The notes: a model not told the origin generated them from the letters alone. DNA of 64,000 nucleotides from Ancylostoma caninum (GCA_037903475.1 JBAJFG010000172.1:3960001-4024000); one strand, 5' to 3'. Positions 47,690 through 61,010 are shown, counted from the first letter of the stretch. Numbers and translations are program-made.

Positions 47690-48240
47690 GTTTCGAAATT
47701 TGTCGTGATTGAATGTAATGGACGCGATTACACAACAAACTTTTAGTTCGACGCTTATGATGTAATATATTTTATCATATTGGACACGAGCCAATTTATA
47801 AGAACATGATGTACAGGCGGTTCAGAAATGAGTCGGATTGGTGCATTTTTACGTAAAGAAATTAGAGGGGCCTTTAACAAGTCGTGCATGTTCAAGCTTG
47901 TTAGTCGCAGTGATTTTTTTAATTTTATTTTTTTTAAAACGGTCCAGGAAATGATGTGGGAGTACGTGGAGCACTCTCCGATAAGTAGCATACCGACTCC
48001 CCGATGAATGGCCTGTAGCTTACGTACATTCCTCATCTTGGACCTCATCAAGTGAGCAAGGTTTAAAGAAACACTACTAAAGGATACAGTTGTTGGTACA
48101 GAACTAGTGATTTAATTGACGCAAAATGTATCCTTCGTCGTGTTGGAGCTTTGCCAAGCATAACGGAACGTCTTCACTTCTGATTTGGAATCCTGTCCAA
48201 AACGCATGACTCTTGGACTTGCCTATAGGTGAAAGAGAGG
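47690..48240. other. No supported gene
   Basis: AT-rich sequence with short open frames on the minus strand. Nothing recognisable. Confidence 0.4.
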
Positions 48241-48244
48241 GCTG

Positions 48245-48790
48245 TTGTCCACACTAATTGCACGTTCTGACCAAGTTTGTGGTGAATTTTGTACCAGTTC
48301 GCTCCACGGCTACCGCGCACAGAGTCGCGACAAACGTGCAATCAGTCGTCAACGTGACTGACACCGCTCATCGGACGAAACAACTGCATTGTCGAGCGTC
48401 TCGTCGCCGCCGCCAGAACGGGGACGTCTTTGTTCGAGCACATCGTTTTTCCGCAAATATACGCGCTCCCTTACAGAGTAACCTCGACGCCAATTTTGGC
48501 GTTACAGTCGCGCGGCGACCGTTGAGTGCTTTCATTGTGCGGATCGCAACAACAGGATAATGGCGTCGCTTCGCAGCTGCGCGCGATGTGCCTGCCACCT
48601 ATCGCGGCAGCTCATAAAAAATCCATGAAGTTATTGCTACTTGCAACGGATACCAGCCGCCGACCATGCTGGTTGATGGCGCTGGAACAATGGGATTCGC
48701 ATTAATTGCCGCTGAGGTTTAATTGTCATTGGGCTAATTACTCGTCCTTTTGGCGCCGATAATAGCGTTTTGATAATTATGGGATTATGC
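48245..48790. promoter_or_regulatory. GC-rich island with clustered homeodomain-type TAAT cores
   Basis: GC-rich non-repetitive sequence at 48245-48600 is followed by CATTAATTGCCGC, GGTTTAATTGTCATTGGGC and GGCTAATTACTCG within about 60 bp (48695-48750). This looks like a conserved enhancer rather than an exon: open frames exist on both strands without splice support. The regulatory role is inference. Confidence 0.3.
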
Positions 48791-48884
48791 GGTTCCGATG
48801 TCGAATTCGTTGTATGTATGGTCCTTGTCGAAAAGATAGATGGATTCTGTTACTGCAGGATCGCGGCGGGACCTCGACGTTGGA

Positions 48885-48995
48885 TGCGGAGAGAACATGC
48901 CCCAAGTGAGAGGGTTGAGTAGGTCCCACCACGATTATGTGACTGCGACGATATGAAACCGCACGCGCAATCCGTCTAACTTTTCGACCAAGACT
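48885..48995. repeat. Dispersed repeat, copy 2 of 2
   Basis: This copy aligns to 33810-33912; shared blocks include ATGAAACCGC and GCGCAA..C..TCTA..TTTCGAC. Confidence 0.6.
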
Positions 48996-48999
48996 ATAA

Positions 49000-50550
49000 G
49001 TATATCCGCGGAAGTGCAACAACCAGTTGTTAGTGAATTTATACGTCATTTAACCGGAAAATTCCTGAAACATATTCGGAATGAATAATAATGCACCAGG
49101 GGTAATCTCTGCACATGTTTTTGTGGGCAGCCTTATTCGCTCGCATAGCTCATGGGAAACCCTTTATCAGTTTTCCGCTTTCTAGAGAAGGGAAGACCAT
49201 AATTACTCATCAAGAAAGCTCCAGAGCGACCTCGGACATCCTACACACAATGCTTAGTTGTTCATTACCAGGTTCAAAAAAAGAGTGGTCTGAAACTCCC
49301 AGCCAGGTAACTACTTATCGCTGGGATTCATTAAATGCTGTCCTAGAAAACAAGCGATGTCTAGAGTGACTGGTTACCATGATCTCAAGAGACGCTGGAC
49401 ACGAAAGTTGATCTGTTAACCTGGCTGCGTACATTTTTGTATGCGTTCATGGAACCCTGCCCAAATAGTAAGGATCCACAAACGGGTGGTGTACGTTCAT
49501 GGACCTTGGAGGGCAGAACCTCACTTCGAACTGTAATACCTGTTCCACCAAAACTGAAGGTGGTAAGAAGAAAAAAAATCAGGAAAAAGGTTTGTTTTCA
49601 GTTGTTGTCCCCAAAAAAGGACGGTACAACTCAAGGGTAAGTTTCTTTAACAGATTTGCCATATATGTCTTTCCTTCGTTGTGCTTTACATATTGCATGG
49701 TGCCCAGGAAGGGATTCTGCCATCGGCAGGACGGAGGCTGACAATTTTCATATGTTTTTGTACCCATGAGGGGGGGGGGGGCACCCAAATTTTTGGATTG
49801 GAGCAAACAACTACTTTTTGAATGTTTGGTCTACTTCTTTTCTGAACCGCCATTCGTTTTCAGGCCTCTACCACTTCTCTAAAACACCCTCGGACCACCA
49901 CATTGGAAATGATCGGGAAGGTGTGGCTGTGGGGAACTTTCGGCTTCGGTTTCCATTACCTCTAGGTTAGCTTTTAAATACGTCCTGCCTAGTGATCTTA
50001 TTTACCTAACTTAATTTGGAAGAACTTTTGCATGTGGCTCCATTTGTTCGGTATGCGTCCAGAAACATTTAAAATGAATTACTTCACATTAAATGGCGCT
50101 CTTATAACTTCACAGAAATACGGAACAGAGGAAGGAACCTTCTAAATATCTTTGTTTTGGACGCGATTTTGGAGCTTTTTCCATGCTTATTTTCCATAAT
50201 TCGTTTTTCAGTTAATCTGAGCATGTCCACCTATAAAAATTTGAATGGACAAACTATTTGCAACAGTAAAAAGTCTCGCACATAAATTGCTGCGCAACAC
50301 TATCAGTAGTTCTGATCTGTGCAATAAAACCTTTCATGGTGAGCGCTACATAGCTTTTCAAGAATGGGTCGTAACATAAATTCAAAAAAGAAACCTCAAC
50401 GGTGAGCGATAGTGCCGATGGGAATCACTTTGAGTTTTTTTTTTTCTTAAAACATGGTTTGTATGGTTTAAGTCACAGTTAATGATATTCCAGGACTCTA
50501 TAAGGCTCTATACAATTAGCTCTCTTCCACATAGCTCGACTTTAAGTAAA
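49000..50550. other. No supported gene
   Basis: Short open frames on both strands and a G-run near 49770. Nothing that I can tie to an exon chain or known element. Confidence 0.4.
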
Positions 50551-50551
50551 C

Positions 50552-50950
50552 CTCATTACTCAGGGAACGTAAAAACCGTGTTTTGCATGAGATTGAAACA
50601 TACAAATCCCACGATTAAGACATGCAATCTTTTAGTCAATAGTTCTGTACCAGCAATGGTCAAATCCATGCAAAACAAATGCAGATTCCATGCGTCTCCA
50701 AAAATCCGATGCAAATTCGATACAGAAAGCACGAAAAATCCATGCATACTCGTGCAAAATGCATGCAAAGCCCATGCAAGATCCATGCATATCCATGGGT
50801 GTGCATGGGTTTTGCATGGATTGACTATTGCTGGTATAGAACTATTGAATGGAAAAACTCTGTTTTGCATGAGCACGCATTTCTTAATCGTGGGATTTAC
50901 ATCTTTCAATCCCATGCAAAACACGGTCTTTAAGTTCCCTGAGTATGAAC
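50552..50950. mobile_element. CATGCAAA-rich foldback element
   Basis: CTCAGGGAACGTAAAAACCGTGTTTTGCATG near 50560 is mirrored by CATGCAAAACACGGTCTTTAAGTTCCCTGAG near 50920. The inner arms (CCAGCAATGGTCAAATCCATGCAAAAC / GTTTTGCATGGATTGACTATTGCTGG) also pair. The centre is a run of CATGCA(AA) words. The 180-codon open frame here (50482-51024) is produced by this repeat and I do not call it a gene. Confidence 0.85.
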
Positions 50951-52560
50951 AGAGTTGCAGTTTTCAAATCCCACATTTTCCTACCAGCAATAACACGTTT
51001 TTAAACATAACACATTTTCCTTGATTTTACATTATTGGAGTTGGACAGGGAATGTTCCCGACACAAGTGCACATTTTGCATGCCATTCCATGAAATTCGC
51101 GATCTCTCCCCTTCTGAAAGAGCCTGGAATTAACTAAGGGCCGCAGAAATCATTGAATCTTCTTTGATATTTTTTTTTTGTTGGTCCACGAGAACGAACT
51201 AGACATGTACTAATCGACTCGACCTGCTCCAATTTTAGGAACATATGCAACTGGTCGCCGCGCTGCACGACGCTTTACGGCTCATTTGTCTTGTCGTCGG
51301 CAAGTGTCGGCACAGGGGAAGCTGTCGCAATGTTCGGGACGTTTGAAATAATCGAGACGCCGTCACTGGACCACATCTGTCACCTAATAAATTTACATTT
51401 TCGTTGCCGAACCGTTTATCATCGTAACGGCAACACCCAGAATTTGCCACACGACAACTGTTCTGGAATTTGAGACAACCTGCGTAGACGGACAATATGT
51501 ATTTTTGCAGCTATGTAGATTTCTGGTGGATCAGCGGAAACACCCGTCTGTTAACGAGGCGAGAAAGACAGTTTGAAATTGTTGTGGAAGTCGCTTCATA
51601 AAGCAGGTAAAAATTATGGTCCTTTGAGCGTTTATTTTCAGAAACCTATGTAGGTTTTAAAATAATTTTCAGCAGGTTTATTTAAGTTTTCACCACTTTC
51701 TTGCATCCGTCTCTCCAATAGAAAAAATTCTATGTCTGCTAAAAGAAAAAAGGACAACAAACAAGTACTATTATCTTCCAATCGCGGCAGTACAAACTGC
51801 AAAGCATTGTGCAAAACACATTGCTACTTACCTACCTAAAGCGAGAGTAAAGTACCACCCCTATGTCTTGCCGGGCCGGGGGCGGCGCACCCTTCCTGTT
51901 GGCCGGGTGAAGAGAAAAACCGCTGGAAATATGAGGAAAACGAGGGTCCCCCACATACTTGTTCACTCCCACACCACGTTGGCGTACAGATAGGATTGGT
52001 GGAAGAAAAATGCAGAACTCATGCAGTCAAAAAATCCACTCTTTTTTTCGTTTTGGAGGTATCAACAAATCCATGATTTTTCATGCCGCACTGATTCCAT
52101 TGTACATGTTTACATCAAGAATCGAAAATAGATGAAAAGCCCGTTTCTGAAAGGATGAAAATGCATATTCTTAGGAGCCGGTAGGTGGGCTGCTCTTGGT
52201 TGTGCTGACTGTCCTGCACAACTGCTGTATCCGGCCAAGAAGTCTTGACCTGTTTGATTGATACCTGCAGTGATAGAAGAGCTTGCAAGTCATTCGTTTC
52301 AGCATACTGATATATGCAGACTCTTCTTTACCCCGCCGGAAACAGTTTGTCGTAAAAGTTCGTAGGAATATGAGGTATAAATCGTTCTGGGGAACTTCTC
52401 CTTCGACCGTTTTCAAGAGGTGCACCACTTACTATTAGTCATGTTATTAATGTTATATGTAACGTTCTGACTGCACTGTTGTATACAATGTTGTTCATAT
52501 CTGATGTGTTTGTTCTATTGTACATAATTTTGTAACGCTATGCCTCAAGCACACGTATTG
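50951..52560. other. No supported gene; retroelement-like 3' tail at its end
   Basis: A GC-richer patch at 51235-51480 is open on both strands but has no splice-supported partner. About 52440-52582 ends in (AATA)n with a TTTGTAACGCTATGCCTCAA-type lead-in, like the 3' tail of a plus-strand retroelement fragment. Confidence 0.35.
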
Positions 52561-52583
52561 AATAAATAAATAAATAAATAATA
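52548..52583 (+). repeat. (AATA)n tail-like microsatellite
   Basis: TTGAATAAATAAATAAATAAATAATAAATG; possibly a retroelement 3' end. Confidence 0.7.
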
Positions 52584-52589
52584 AATGGC

Positions 52590-53010
52590 CGAGCGGCGGT
52601 CACGCTGGCCTACCACAGTCAAAGTTTTGCCACGCACATGCGGAATTCTTCACCGCTCCTCGATAGAACTCACAGACTGTACCCGCTTGTTTCCCAGCCA
52701 TCAATTTTGATTCCCTTTTCGTTCAAGTCTTCTGGAAAAATCAGCGCACGGTTGTCGACACCGGTACATGTTACTAGCACCGTGGGTGCAAGCACAATCC
52801 CTCGCTCCTCATCTCGTTCTCCTCTCGCCCATCCGAAAATGGCAACACCGCAGACGAGTAACGACGACAACGGCGCGATGCATAGTGACCTCGATCGTGA
52901 TCGACGTCGACATGTGCGTGTTTGCACCCCTGCGCTTCAATGCGTTCTGGACGACACATCCGGTCGCCGCCAAATTTAACACTGAATTTGAAGAGGTCGA
53001 CGTTCAAAGG
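52590..53010 (+). CDS. GC-rich island with possible first exon ending at 53008
   Basis: The plus-strand frame ending at a CAAAG|GTGAGCGC donor reads FNAFWTTHPVAAKFNTEFEE just before the splice site, from a possible ATG at about 52910. The block is clearly GC-richer than its flanks. No second exon was found; other frames are also open, so this may be a regulatory island instead. Confidence 0.25.
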
Positions 53011-54470
53011 TGAGCGCAGAAAGTGATGGCGGATAAAAGATACGGAGCCGTCATAATACTTGCACATGGGTCGTGTCATATAGTCTTACTGATATCTCGT
53101 AAACAGTGTTTCGCATCACCTTTTCTGCTTATCTGTTGCAGAACTGCGACATGAAGTCAATGAAAGCCAACATTCTGGAGCTTTCTAGCTCATATCGTTG
53201 GATCAGGATCGTGGTTGAGTCTGTTGGGAAATATGGACCATTATGAAAAGTAGATAACATTTTGATTTTTAACAGCAGTCGACGACCTACATTAGACGGT
53301 TTGTCCGCCGATATTCCGAAAAATTGTCTGTCCTATCAACCTGAGAGTAGTTGCTTAGCATTCAACAGAATACATACCAAGAGATAAGGAGGAAAAAATA
53401 TGTTGATGTAGGCAAAAAATAGTTAAAGAAGAAGAGTTTAAAGGTATACAAAGCTTTCCCGGCTTAGTATTTCTCCACGGAACTACGTATGTAGAGCTCA
53501 TAATGTATACAAAAGTAATTTTATGTCCTACGAATTTTTAACACCATAGGAAGAAAAGGAAGATCTGATTTAACCGTGAATCGAACGGTTGAGAACTCAA
53601 AGGAAGGAAGAGCCAGGCAAGCGAATGAACCCTTAGCTTCTACAACTAATTTTCTTCATATTTGATATGAATTATCTTCTGTATTAGATATTATTTCTTA
53701 AACTTGGACTGTTGACTTGTATTCTTTTGCAGCCAAGTTTAGTTCTATGCTTTCATTCTTGGCAAGAATCCATAAATATTCCACAGGTGCATGCCAAATG
53801 TTTAATTTCGCGCAGAATTCTGAGAAGATGAGCATGAGCATCAAAATTTAAATGCAGCTACATAAGTCCACACACCTCGTGTTGCCTGTGTTGACTGAGG
53901 AAGATACATATTTGATAATATCACCTGCTAGCCAGTATTTATTGCAATTTTTCACTCGTGCATGTAAAAATGGCAGTTTCGGCATTGCTTGCGAGTGGTG
54001 GGGTGGTAGAAATTCGTAACTGTTGATAATTGCGGTAAGAGTTACCAGAGTTTTCCTCTGTGTTTCCAGACTATTCACGAATAGCGAGGTGTAGCTTTAG
54101 TCACATTTTTTTGCCGCGGAAAAGTTGTGCAAAGGGTTACTAGGTGCTTCAACCATGAACTGGACATCCGCTCTCTACTATGAAGGCATTTCTGTAAATA
54201 ATGGTTACGGCTCAGATATTGTAACCATAACCTCTCACTCTCAACTGCGTACCATGCCATAATCCCTTTAGAAATGGTGTTAGCTAGACAACAACAAATG
54301 TAATAGCACTTTTTATCTTTGGTAGACGCTGGAAATGCTGATGTTTTTCCAAATAAATACGTTTATGTTTAATATTCATTAGTTGTAGCTTAGTTTCATA
54401 ACAAATGTTTATATACCAGTACCTGTTCGTGCTTACAACCTAATATTTTTGTTTTTATGTTTCGTTATGT
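53011..54470. other. No supported gene
   Basis: AT-rich; nothing recognisable. Confidence 0.45.
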
Positions 54471-54474
54471 TTTT

Positions 54475-54900
54475 TTTATTTTTTCATGTCACAAGGATAT
54501 ACTATTATTGGAAAGGGCCCAGAATAATTTTACCCGTAAGTTAATGGTTCGATTGAGAGGTTTTCTTTGTGGAAGAATTCCTAGGGCTAAATTAAGGAAC
54601 GCCTACTTCGATCTTCCTTCATTGGAGTCCAGTCGCAGACTATTTGATGTATGCATGGTCCATAAGCTTCTGGTTACTCCAGAGTCTCACATTTTTTCGA
54701 AACTTTTCACTCTTGTGCCGTCTCGTATCCGAGGGGGTAGGAGTAAATTGTTCTATCAGCGGGGTAGGACTAAGCTCAGAATGCATTCTTTCGCTATCAG
54801 AGCGTGTTCAGATTATTTAAAATTAACTAAGGACGTTGTTGTCCCATCTTCTTTTGGTCAGTTCAAACGTGTTATGTCGAAAAAGTTGCTTGGCCCATAG
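54475..54900 (+). pseudogene. 3' end of a non-LTR retrotransposon reverse transcriptase ORF (CR1/RTE/jockey-like), 5' truncated
   Basis: The open frame 54457-54900 matches the conserved tail of LINE reverse transcriptases: LLERAQNNFTRKL (the LE..Q..FTR motif), a Y..LPSLE.RRLFD block, then F..V.SRIRGGRSKLF, R...F..R.C..YLKL and FK..MSKKLL before the stop. The polymerase catalytic core is absent. The 3' UTR ends at 55078 in a GAATAGAATAGAAAAG tail, as expected for a truncated LINE insertion. Confidence 0.8.
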
Positions 54901-55078
54901 AGTGAGAGTGTGCCTTGTTCTTTGCCGTTTTTCTTTCTTCGCGTTGTTTTTAATTTTTCTTCCTCTTTATATTTTGATCGCTAGTGTTTTACCATCTTAC
55001 GAGTTGTTTCGGTGGTGCTATTTTTGTGTTGTCCTACGTCTTCCTTAAGAAGCGTAATAAATAGAATAGAATAGAAAA
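54901..55078 (+). mobile_element. LINE 3' UTR with (ATAGA)n tail
   Basis: This continues directly from the reverse-transcriptase stop codon. It is T-rich and ends in AAGCGTAATAAATAGAATAG plus further ATAGA units. Confidence 0.7.
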
Positions 55079-55589
55079 GTTGTCATGGTTTTTGAAACGC
55101 TCCTTACTGATGAGTTTCGGGGAGATTGTTTACTCTCTTTCCTTTTCTCCGTAGAGAAAAGAAGGAACAAAACGGAGCCTCTCCCTTACTTTTTTCTCCT
55201 TTACTTTTTATTCCATTTTTTAAATTTATTCATTTATTGATACACTCGGGGTGCGCAAGCCAACTAGAGGCGTCTATTTCCAAAAAGAACATTTGAAACA
55301 ACGAAGAAACAAAGAGGAAGAACGTAGGAGGTCAATTTCGATGTCTACTAGTGAAATAGGAGCTACTATATCCAAATCTTGTAGTAAATGGCAGATTCTT
55401 GCACTGATTACCAAAAGATGGTGTGAAAGAAGACTGAGCGTTGATTTTGGATCGGGAAATTTCCTAGGTTATCCAACTTCTCGCCAGTGATGCAAAAACT
55501 TTCATTCTATCAATAATTTTTCTTAGTCACTAGGTTACAGTACAAATTGACTATTGAATTTTTGATTAGAATGCCAAAATTTCTAGGAG

Positions 55590-56420
55590 ACTTTCTGCCA
55601 TTTCTCGATCCCAGGGGTGGCCTCCGTGGAGATGTGTCTCGGTGCGTTGAGCCGCCGCTCAGCGAGTGTGGCCCGGCATTCCAGCTCGCATTGGTCATTT
55701 ATCCTCACACAGCGCGATACTGTGTTGATGCTTCTTTGTTCGTCGACATATGGAGCGCAGGAGTGAGTCGTTTTTCGGACGAGAGGCCGATCCGCAGGCT
55801 AAAAACGACGCTCGCCCTCACGACCGAACAGGCCCACACCAGCGTTGTGTGTCGTAAACTGTGCGCTGCCGGCCGTTCTGCCTGAAAGTCCTCGCACATT
55901 TGCGTGGTTTTTTCTGCCGCGGTCAACGCGCTACGGTAGATGCGCTGATATTCACTTTCTGTTCTGGAAACTATTATGGAAACCAGTACATTGTCGCTGG
56001 TCCGTGGAGATATATTGGCGTGGGATCAGTTTACGCAGGCTTTCAAGGCTAAGGCTGGTCGGAAAGCAATTACCGTGCGAATCACTCCTTCGTCGTATAA
56101 TCGGCAATGAATAGCGTGGATCGGGAGCCTTATAAGGTCTATAGAGTTGCGACGAATACCGTAATCCCTTCGCCATTTCATCCGGACCACAGAAACCCAG
56201 GAAATCCAAGATTCACTCGTTTACAGCTGGCGAAATGCAGGAGAAACGACCATTTCCACACGCAAACGATCACGATCATCTCATGAACTGGCCGAAATCT
56301 CGTCCCGCGAGAAAAATTCGCGTTTTCCTGGCCGCTCTGCTAGGCCAGCATCCAGTCGGCCTCGAAGCGCAGGATCCGCGTCACTGATTTCTCGCAGAAA
56401 ATTGTGTTAGCATTACCGGT
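55590..56420. promoter_or_regulatory. GC-rich non-repetitive islands (55590-56110 and 56200-56420)
   Basis: Long GC-rich blocks with open frames on both strands and no coherent splice structure. Contains GATCCCAGGGGTGG and ATGCAATTAACTAGC at the 3' edge. By sequence character they resemble the islands at 48.2, 52.6, 58.3, 60.6 and 62.5 kb. A regulatory role is inferred. Confidence 0.25.
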
Positions 56421-58295
56421 ACTGGGCCCGAATGCAATTAACTAGCTATTTTTGACTGGCACTCTCGTATTCTCGTTTAGGGAAGGGCATCAGAGCTGTA
56501 GAGCAATTGGTGTAGACTGCCTGAACCCTTCAAAAACAGGAAAAATATTAGGAAAATGATGAGATTTACCTTGTCCTTGATGTCCCAGGGATTTATCACT
56601 AATAAGACAATGTCATATTATCTGACAAAAATATTTTAAAGTGTCCCCCCCCCCTTCCTCTTGGGATCATTGGTCTTTTGGTGAGGCTCCTTCTTCCAAT
56701 CAGTTTCTTTGTTGCCTATGGTGTTCCTCTTATAGTCCTTCCATGGTTGAACAGCCACGAATGTGGGTAGCAAAACTCAAAATAAGAAAAAAAAACAGCT
56801 AATAGGCTGGCTTCCTCTACCTACTTTTTTCTCTTCAGGTAGAGTTTGTTCAAAAAAAAAGGAGCGGAAGAACCCTTCCCTGCATTGTTTCTTCAGCCAG
56901 AGAAAGCCAATCCTTTTCTGATTGTTGGGATAGTTACATTTGCTCCCTCAATTATTTAAATTACTTCTCTGCAAAGTTCTATTCTCATACCCTCTAATGT
57001 CAAAACAGATGGTAATGACAGAAGGTTTTTCCACGAATTAATTCCCGGCTTTAGAACTGGGCACAATTTGAAATGTAAACCTAGTTTTTTTCCCCAAGTG
57101 GTTCCAATCTGTGTGGTAGCTTTTATACACTTTCTTTTGAAAGCAGGTCCATATTTCTCCTTAGAATACATAAGTATTAATCATCTTGTAATTTTCGTAA
57201 TACGTATTTCAACAGATTTCCCTCCAGCAATAAAGGAAATTTCCGTTCCCTATTCTGGAAAATAATAAATTATTGAGGGCTTCGAAGCGCTGTTCTCAGC
57301 ACTCAGGACCAGGTTATATCTTAATGATTTAACTAGTAATTCAGAAACTAGTTCGAAATATATAAATACTTGAGGAGAGGAACATTTTGCAACGCTTCTC
57401 ATCTTCTCAAGGGCGTACGTACTGTTCCCTTTTTCGTGCACTCAAATTTTTCATGGAAGATCAAATGCTTCGAATATTCGAATTCAAATGTATTGAATAG
57501 GTTACATCCTTACTAATACATATTTCAACTCCCGTTTTTTTTTCAACGGTGCGACCGCTGAGCTGTGCCTAACCTCCGACGCCATTCGTCACCAGCTTAT
57601 TCCCAAAATTTCTGCATTTTCCTTCGTTTCCTACTTCCAGTTTGCAGTTTTAGAGTTATGCTTGCATGGCTTTATGTGTTTTGCACTAAAAATTTTTTTG
57701 AAGCTTTCAATTTCAATGCAAAAGCTGGAGTGTACTGATTCATCTACATATTTATTCAATGTGCAAAAAAGCTCATATAATATACCGCGGGTAATGTTGG
57801 TTTTCCCAAAGTTACCCTTACCCCAGAAAGTACGCAAATGGCCAGGCTATACTTTGCACGTAAGGTGCTGTTATCAGACGATACCTATTGTTAGCTCATT
57901 AATTCCTACAACTCCTAGAGCTCCCTAGGATGGCTGTGAAACACCATCATTTCCTGAATTATCATGAGCGCTCAGCCATGGTGCATCAATTAAATGAATA
58001 AATAAACATAATTGCTGCTAATATTTCGATAATAGCAGATGGAAGAATAAGTATTACAAGAAGGACAGATTGGCTCAGTTATCCACAAACAACTGATCAT
58101 CCAAAAGCAATATATGGCCTGCTACCCGCTAAAAATTCAGCTTTTGAACAAGTGAAACTATAGCTCTCTAGGCTTAGGAACCCATTTCTCTGGATACCAC
58201 TGATTCGTCTTTCCGCAGTTCATCCCTGGCATGTCCTCCACAGCGGTTTTGCCTCTTCCCCCTCCAAGTCCTCCAGGAATTCCTATTCCGAAGTG
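56421..58295. other. No supported gene
   Basis: AT-rich. A C-run lies near 56646 and GAATAAATAAACA near 57994 may be a retroelement tail. Confidence 0.45.
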
Positions 58296-58299
58296 ATAT

Positions 58300-58625
58300 G
58301 TTTACGAGACGTTCTCGGATCGACGTTGACGTTCGTCGTTGTGATGGTCTGACCCGCTTCGTACAATGGAGGCGAGTCTCGCGTCGCTGATTCGCGACGC
58401 CATCGCACGGCCCGGATATGCACTGTCGAATGGGATAACCACACGATCACACATTTGCGTTCGTCTACCTCCTCGATCGCGCCGCCGCCGCCGCGCCATG
58501 CGATCCAACGATCCTCAACGACCTCCGATGAACACTTTGAAACGACGCATTTGCATGAGAAGTCTGGTGTTCGACGCGTTTTGCTCTCAGCGCGTTTAGG
58601 TCATTACGGTAATGGCGATTATGAT
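58300..58625. promoter_or_regulatory. GC-rich non-repetitive island
   Basis: Rich in CGTCG/CGACG and CGCCGCCGCCG words, open in several frames on both strands, without splice-supported joins. Confidence 0.25.
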
Positions 58626-60635
58626 TAAGTGGCGTGGAGGGGGTTGGCTTGGGGTTAAATTTCTTGAGGACCCAGTCAGTTATCGAAAGGGCAACTTTTC
58701 TTATCATTACACTACTTTCCAAGCCCTCTCTCTCTGAGAGGGTTTCGGGAGTAAAATTGCCCTATCGACCCTCACATTTGAAAAAAAAATTCTTCAACGT
58801 CAGCTGCTAAAAATTGCAGTACTCCTGCAAAACCCTGTTTAAGCTCAAATACACTAAACCTGCATATAGCTAAAAAGTAAACATAGCTAAACTGTTTTGT
58901 CCGTTCATGGCTCTTAGAAGCTCCTTAGTCGTATTATGCAATTGTGAGCTCATAAGTGTTTCCCGTTTGTGAGCGCACCTTCAAAATGCAGAAATAAATA
59001 AATAATTAGAATGAAAAGGTCAGGAAAATGCATGCGTTTCCGGCGTAGAAATAGCTCATCAGCAGTCCTTGTACAATAATTTGAGGCTTCCCTTCATAGT
59101 GGAAATTCTTGGGTTAATTTGGTGGATTCCGCCGCTTTTCATACAGCTATATGAGACCAGCTATCCGTGGAGAATAAGTGTCCCCGTCTCAGTCTGGAAA
59201 CCTCCCACTTCAAGCAAATGGGTAGACGAAAACATTTCTGGGAGCACTTATGAATTCCGCTACCGTCCAGGGCGTAAACATTTTTTTAAATCTTGGAGGT
59301 GATGTAAAGTTTCCTCTCGCTCGCTTCAGGAAACTCGCTTCAGTAAACGGAGAGAAAAGCCGAGTCAAAACAATTTGTTTACCTAATCTGGATTAGCGAG
59401 CTGATTCAGAGGGGCAGACTTTTCTTCAGAAGTTCCTAGTTCCCTAGATCTAGGTTTTTTTTGGAGGAACACAAGCACAGTGGAGATCACAATGCGTATA
59501 AAGGATGAGATTAGAAAATGATGCATCCAGAAAACGAGCATGATTCAGGGACCCTAATAATAATCAATTTTTGGGCCTAGGCTCATTAAGACAGTGTTGA
59601 ATGCGTAACCCAATAGCTCTGCCAAAATGCTGAAATGCTTGCTTGAGCAGTGAAGTTGCTTCTTATATATTCGAAGAGGATCCAGTACGTGATCGTGGGA
59701 ATAAGGTGTCGAAAATCCTTGATCTCTCGTTTGCTTGGAACTCCCGGGTTACCTACTCTTTATCGATTTGCGCTGTATGAACATTTTTTGCCCTTCTCCT
59801 GCTTTCCACTACTTTTCAACTCTTTCGCTTCCTTCATTTTTTCAACAATTTTTTTGTATCAATCATTTCTGCGTGCCGTTGATCCGCTTGATTTTCTGGA
59901 TGTTCCACGAAAGTCAAAAATTATCTCTATACTTCTTTCGGTATTTGCTTTCGTCATTCCCAGTGTCTCGGTGAGACATTCGAAACCCTTTCTTTTACTA
60001 GCTCCAATTCGAATGGTAACATTATTCGTAATTTGGAAGTAATCAGCAAATAAATGATTGAACACCCAAATTAAAACGATAAAACAAAGAAAACACAATA
60101 AATAATAATTAAAAAATTACATTATAAGCATCTTCATTTCAATATTCTGGACCAAAAGAATTTTTATCATAATAAATTCCCAATTACACCGTTATTCAGG
60201 GCTCATGATCTTAGTTTTTCTGTCCAGCACTATTCAAAAATCACTTTTTTAATTCGTAAGTGATTCATAACTGATTCCTGCACGATTCTTGGATGCAACC
60301 CGAAAGTGTTTACTGCTATTTGAAAATTTTGAGTCTGACACTAATCACTTTTTTTCAATTTCCTCATCAAAAATAGAGTGCGTACATATGTACATACTAA
60401 CTCAGTACTTGTTTTTGAACTCCTTTCCTTAGGCTCACCTCCCTCTGCCATTCTTGTTGCTCTGAAATTTTTCCTAATCCAGGGTAGAACTAAGTCGCTC
60501 ATCCCAGCTCCCGTTCATTTTCCCTTTTTTCCCCTTTCTTTACCCTGGTGTTTGCTGCATGAACAGCCTTTATCCTTGCACGATTGTTGAGCTCGTCGTC
60601 ATATGTGGGCCAGGGCACACCTTGATAGCTTTTTT
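58626..60635. other. No supported gene
   Basis: AT-rich. A plus-strand 130-codon open frame (59650-60042) is hydrophobic and T-rich, without recognisable motif, and is likely chance in T-rich sequence. Confidence 0.4.
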
Positions 60636-60639
60636 TCAG

Positions 60640-61010
60640 TCTCATCCAGAGGTTTGGATGAGGGGTCCGCGAGTAACTGCTAGACGAATGGGGCTTTGTC
60701 TCGTTGTGTACGACGAGCGGTGCAGCAGAGGAATGACGATGAGGAGGACACGACGCGGCCTCCACGTCGTCGTGTGTTCATCGTCGGCGGCACCAAGTCG
60801 AGCATGTAATGCACACTGTCGGGGCCGAACTGGGTTAGGACATCTAATGAGACTCGTCCACACCTCATGTCACGCAAATACATAGCGTCGCAGCCCCGAC
60901 GAACACACTGCAACCTCATCTCCACTAACAATTTGAACTCAGTCACCCGGCAGTGCTGAGCGATGTCGGCGATACCACCCTACACCCTCTCCCCCCCGTC
61001 CCGCTCAGAT
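60640..61010. promoter_or_regulatory. GC-rich non-repetitive island
   Basis: CGACGTCGTCGTGTG and GTCGGCGG-type words. Open on both strands; no splice structure. Confidence 0.25.

Noticed and set aside
50482..51024. 180-codon plus-strand open frame, the longest in the window
   Set aside because: It lies almost entirely in a foldback repeat of CATGCAAA words with an overlapping open frame on the other strand; composition is repetitive.
59650..60042. 130-codon hydrophobic plus-strand frame
   Set aside because: T-rich sequence readily gives Phe/Leu/Ser-rich frames; no motif, splice site or conservation evidence.
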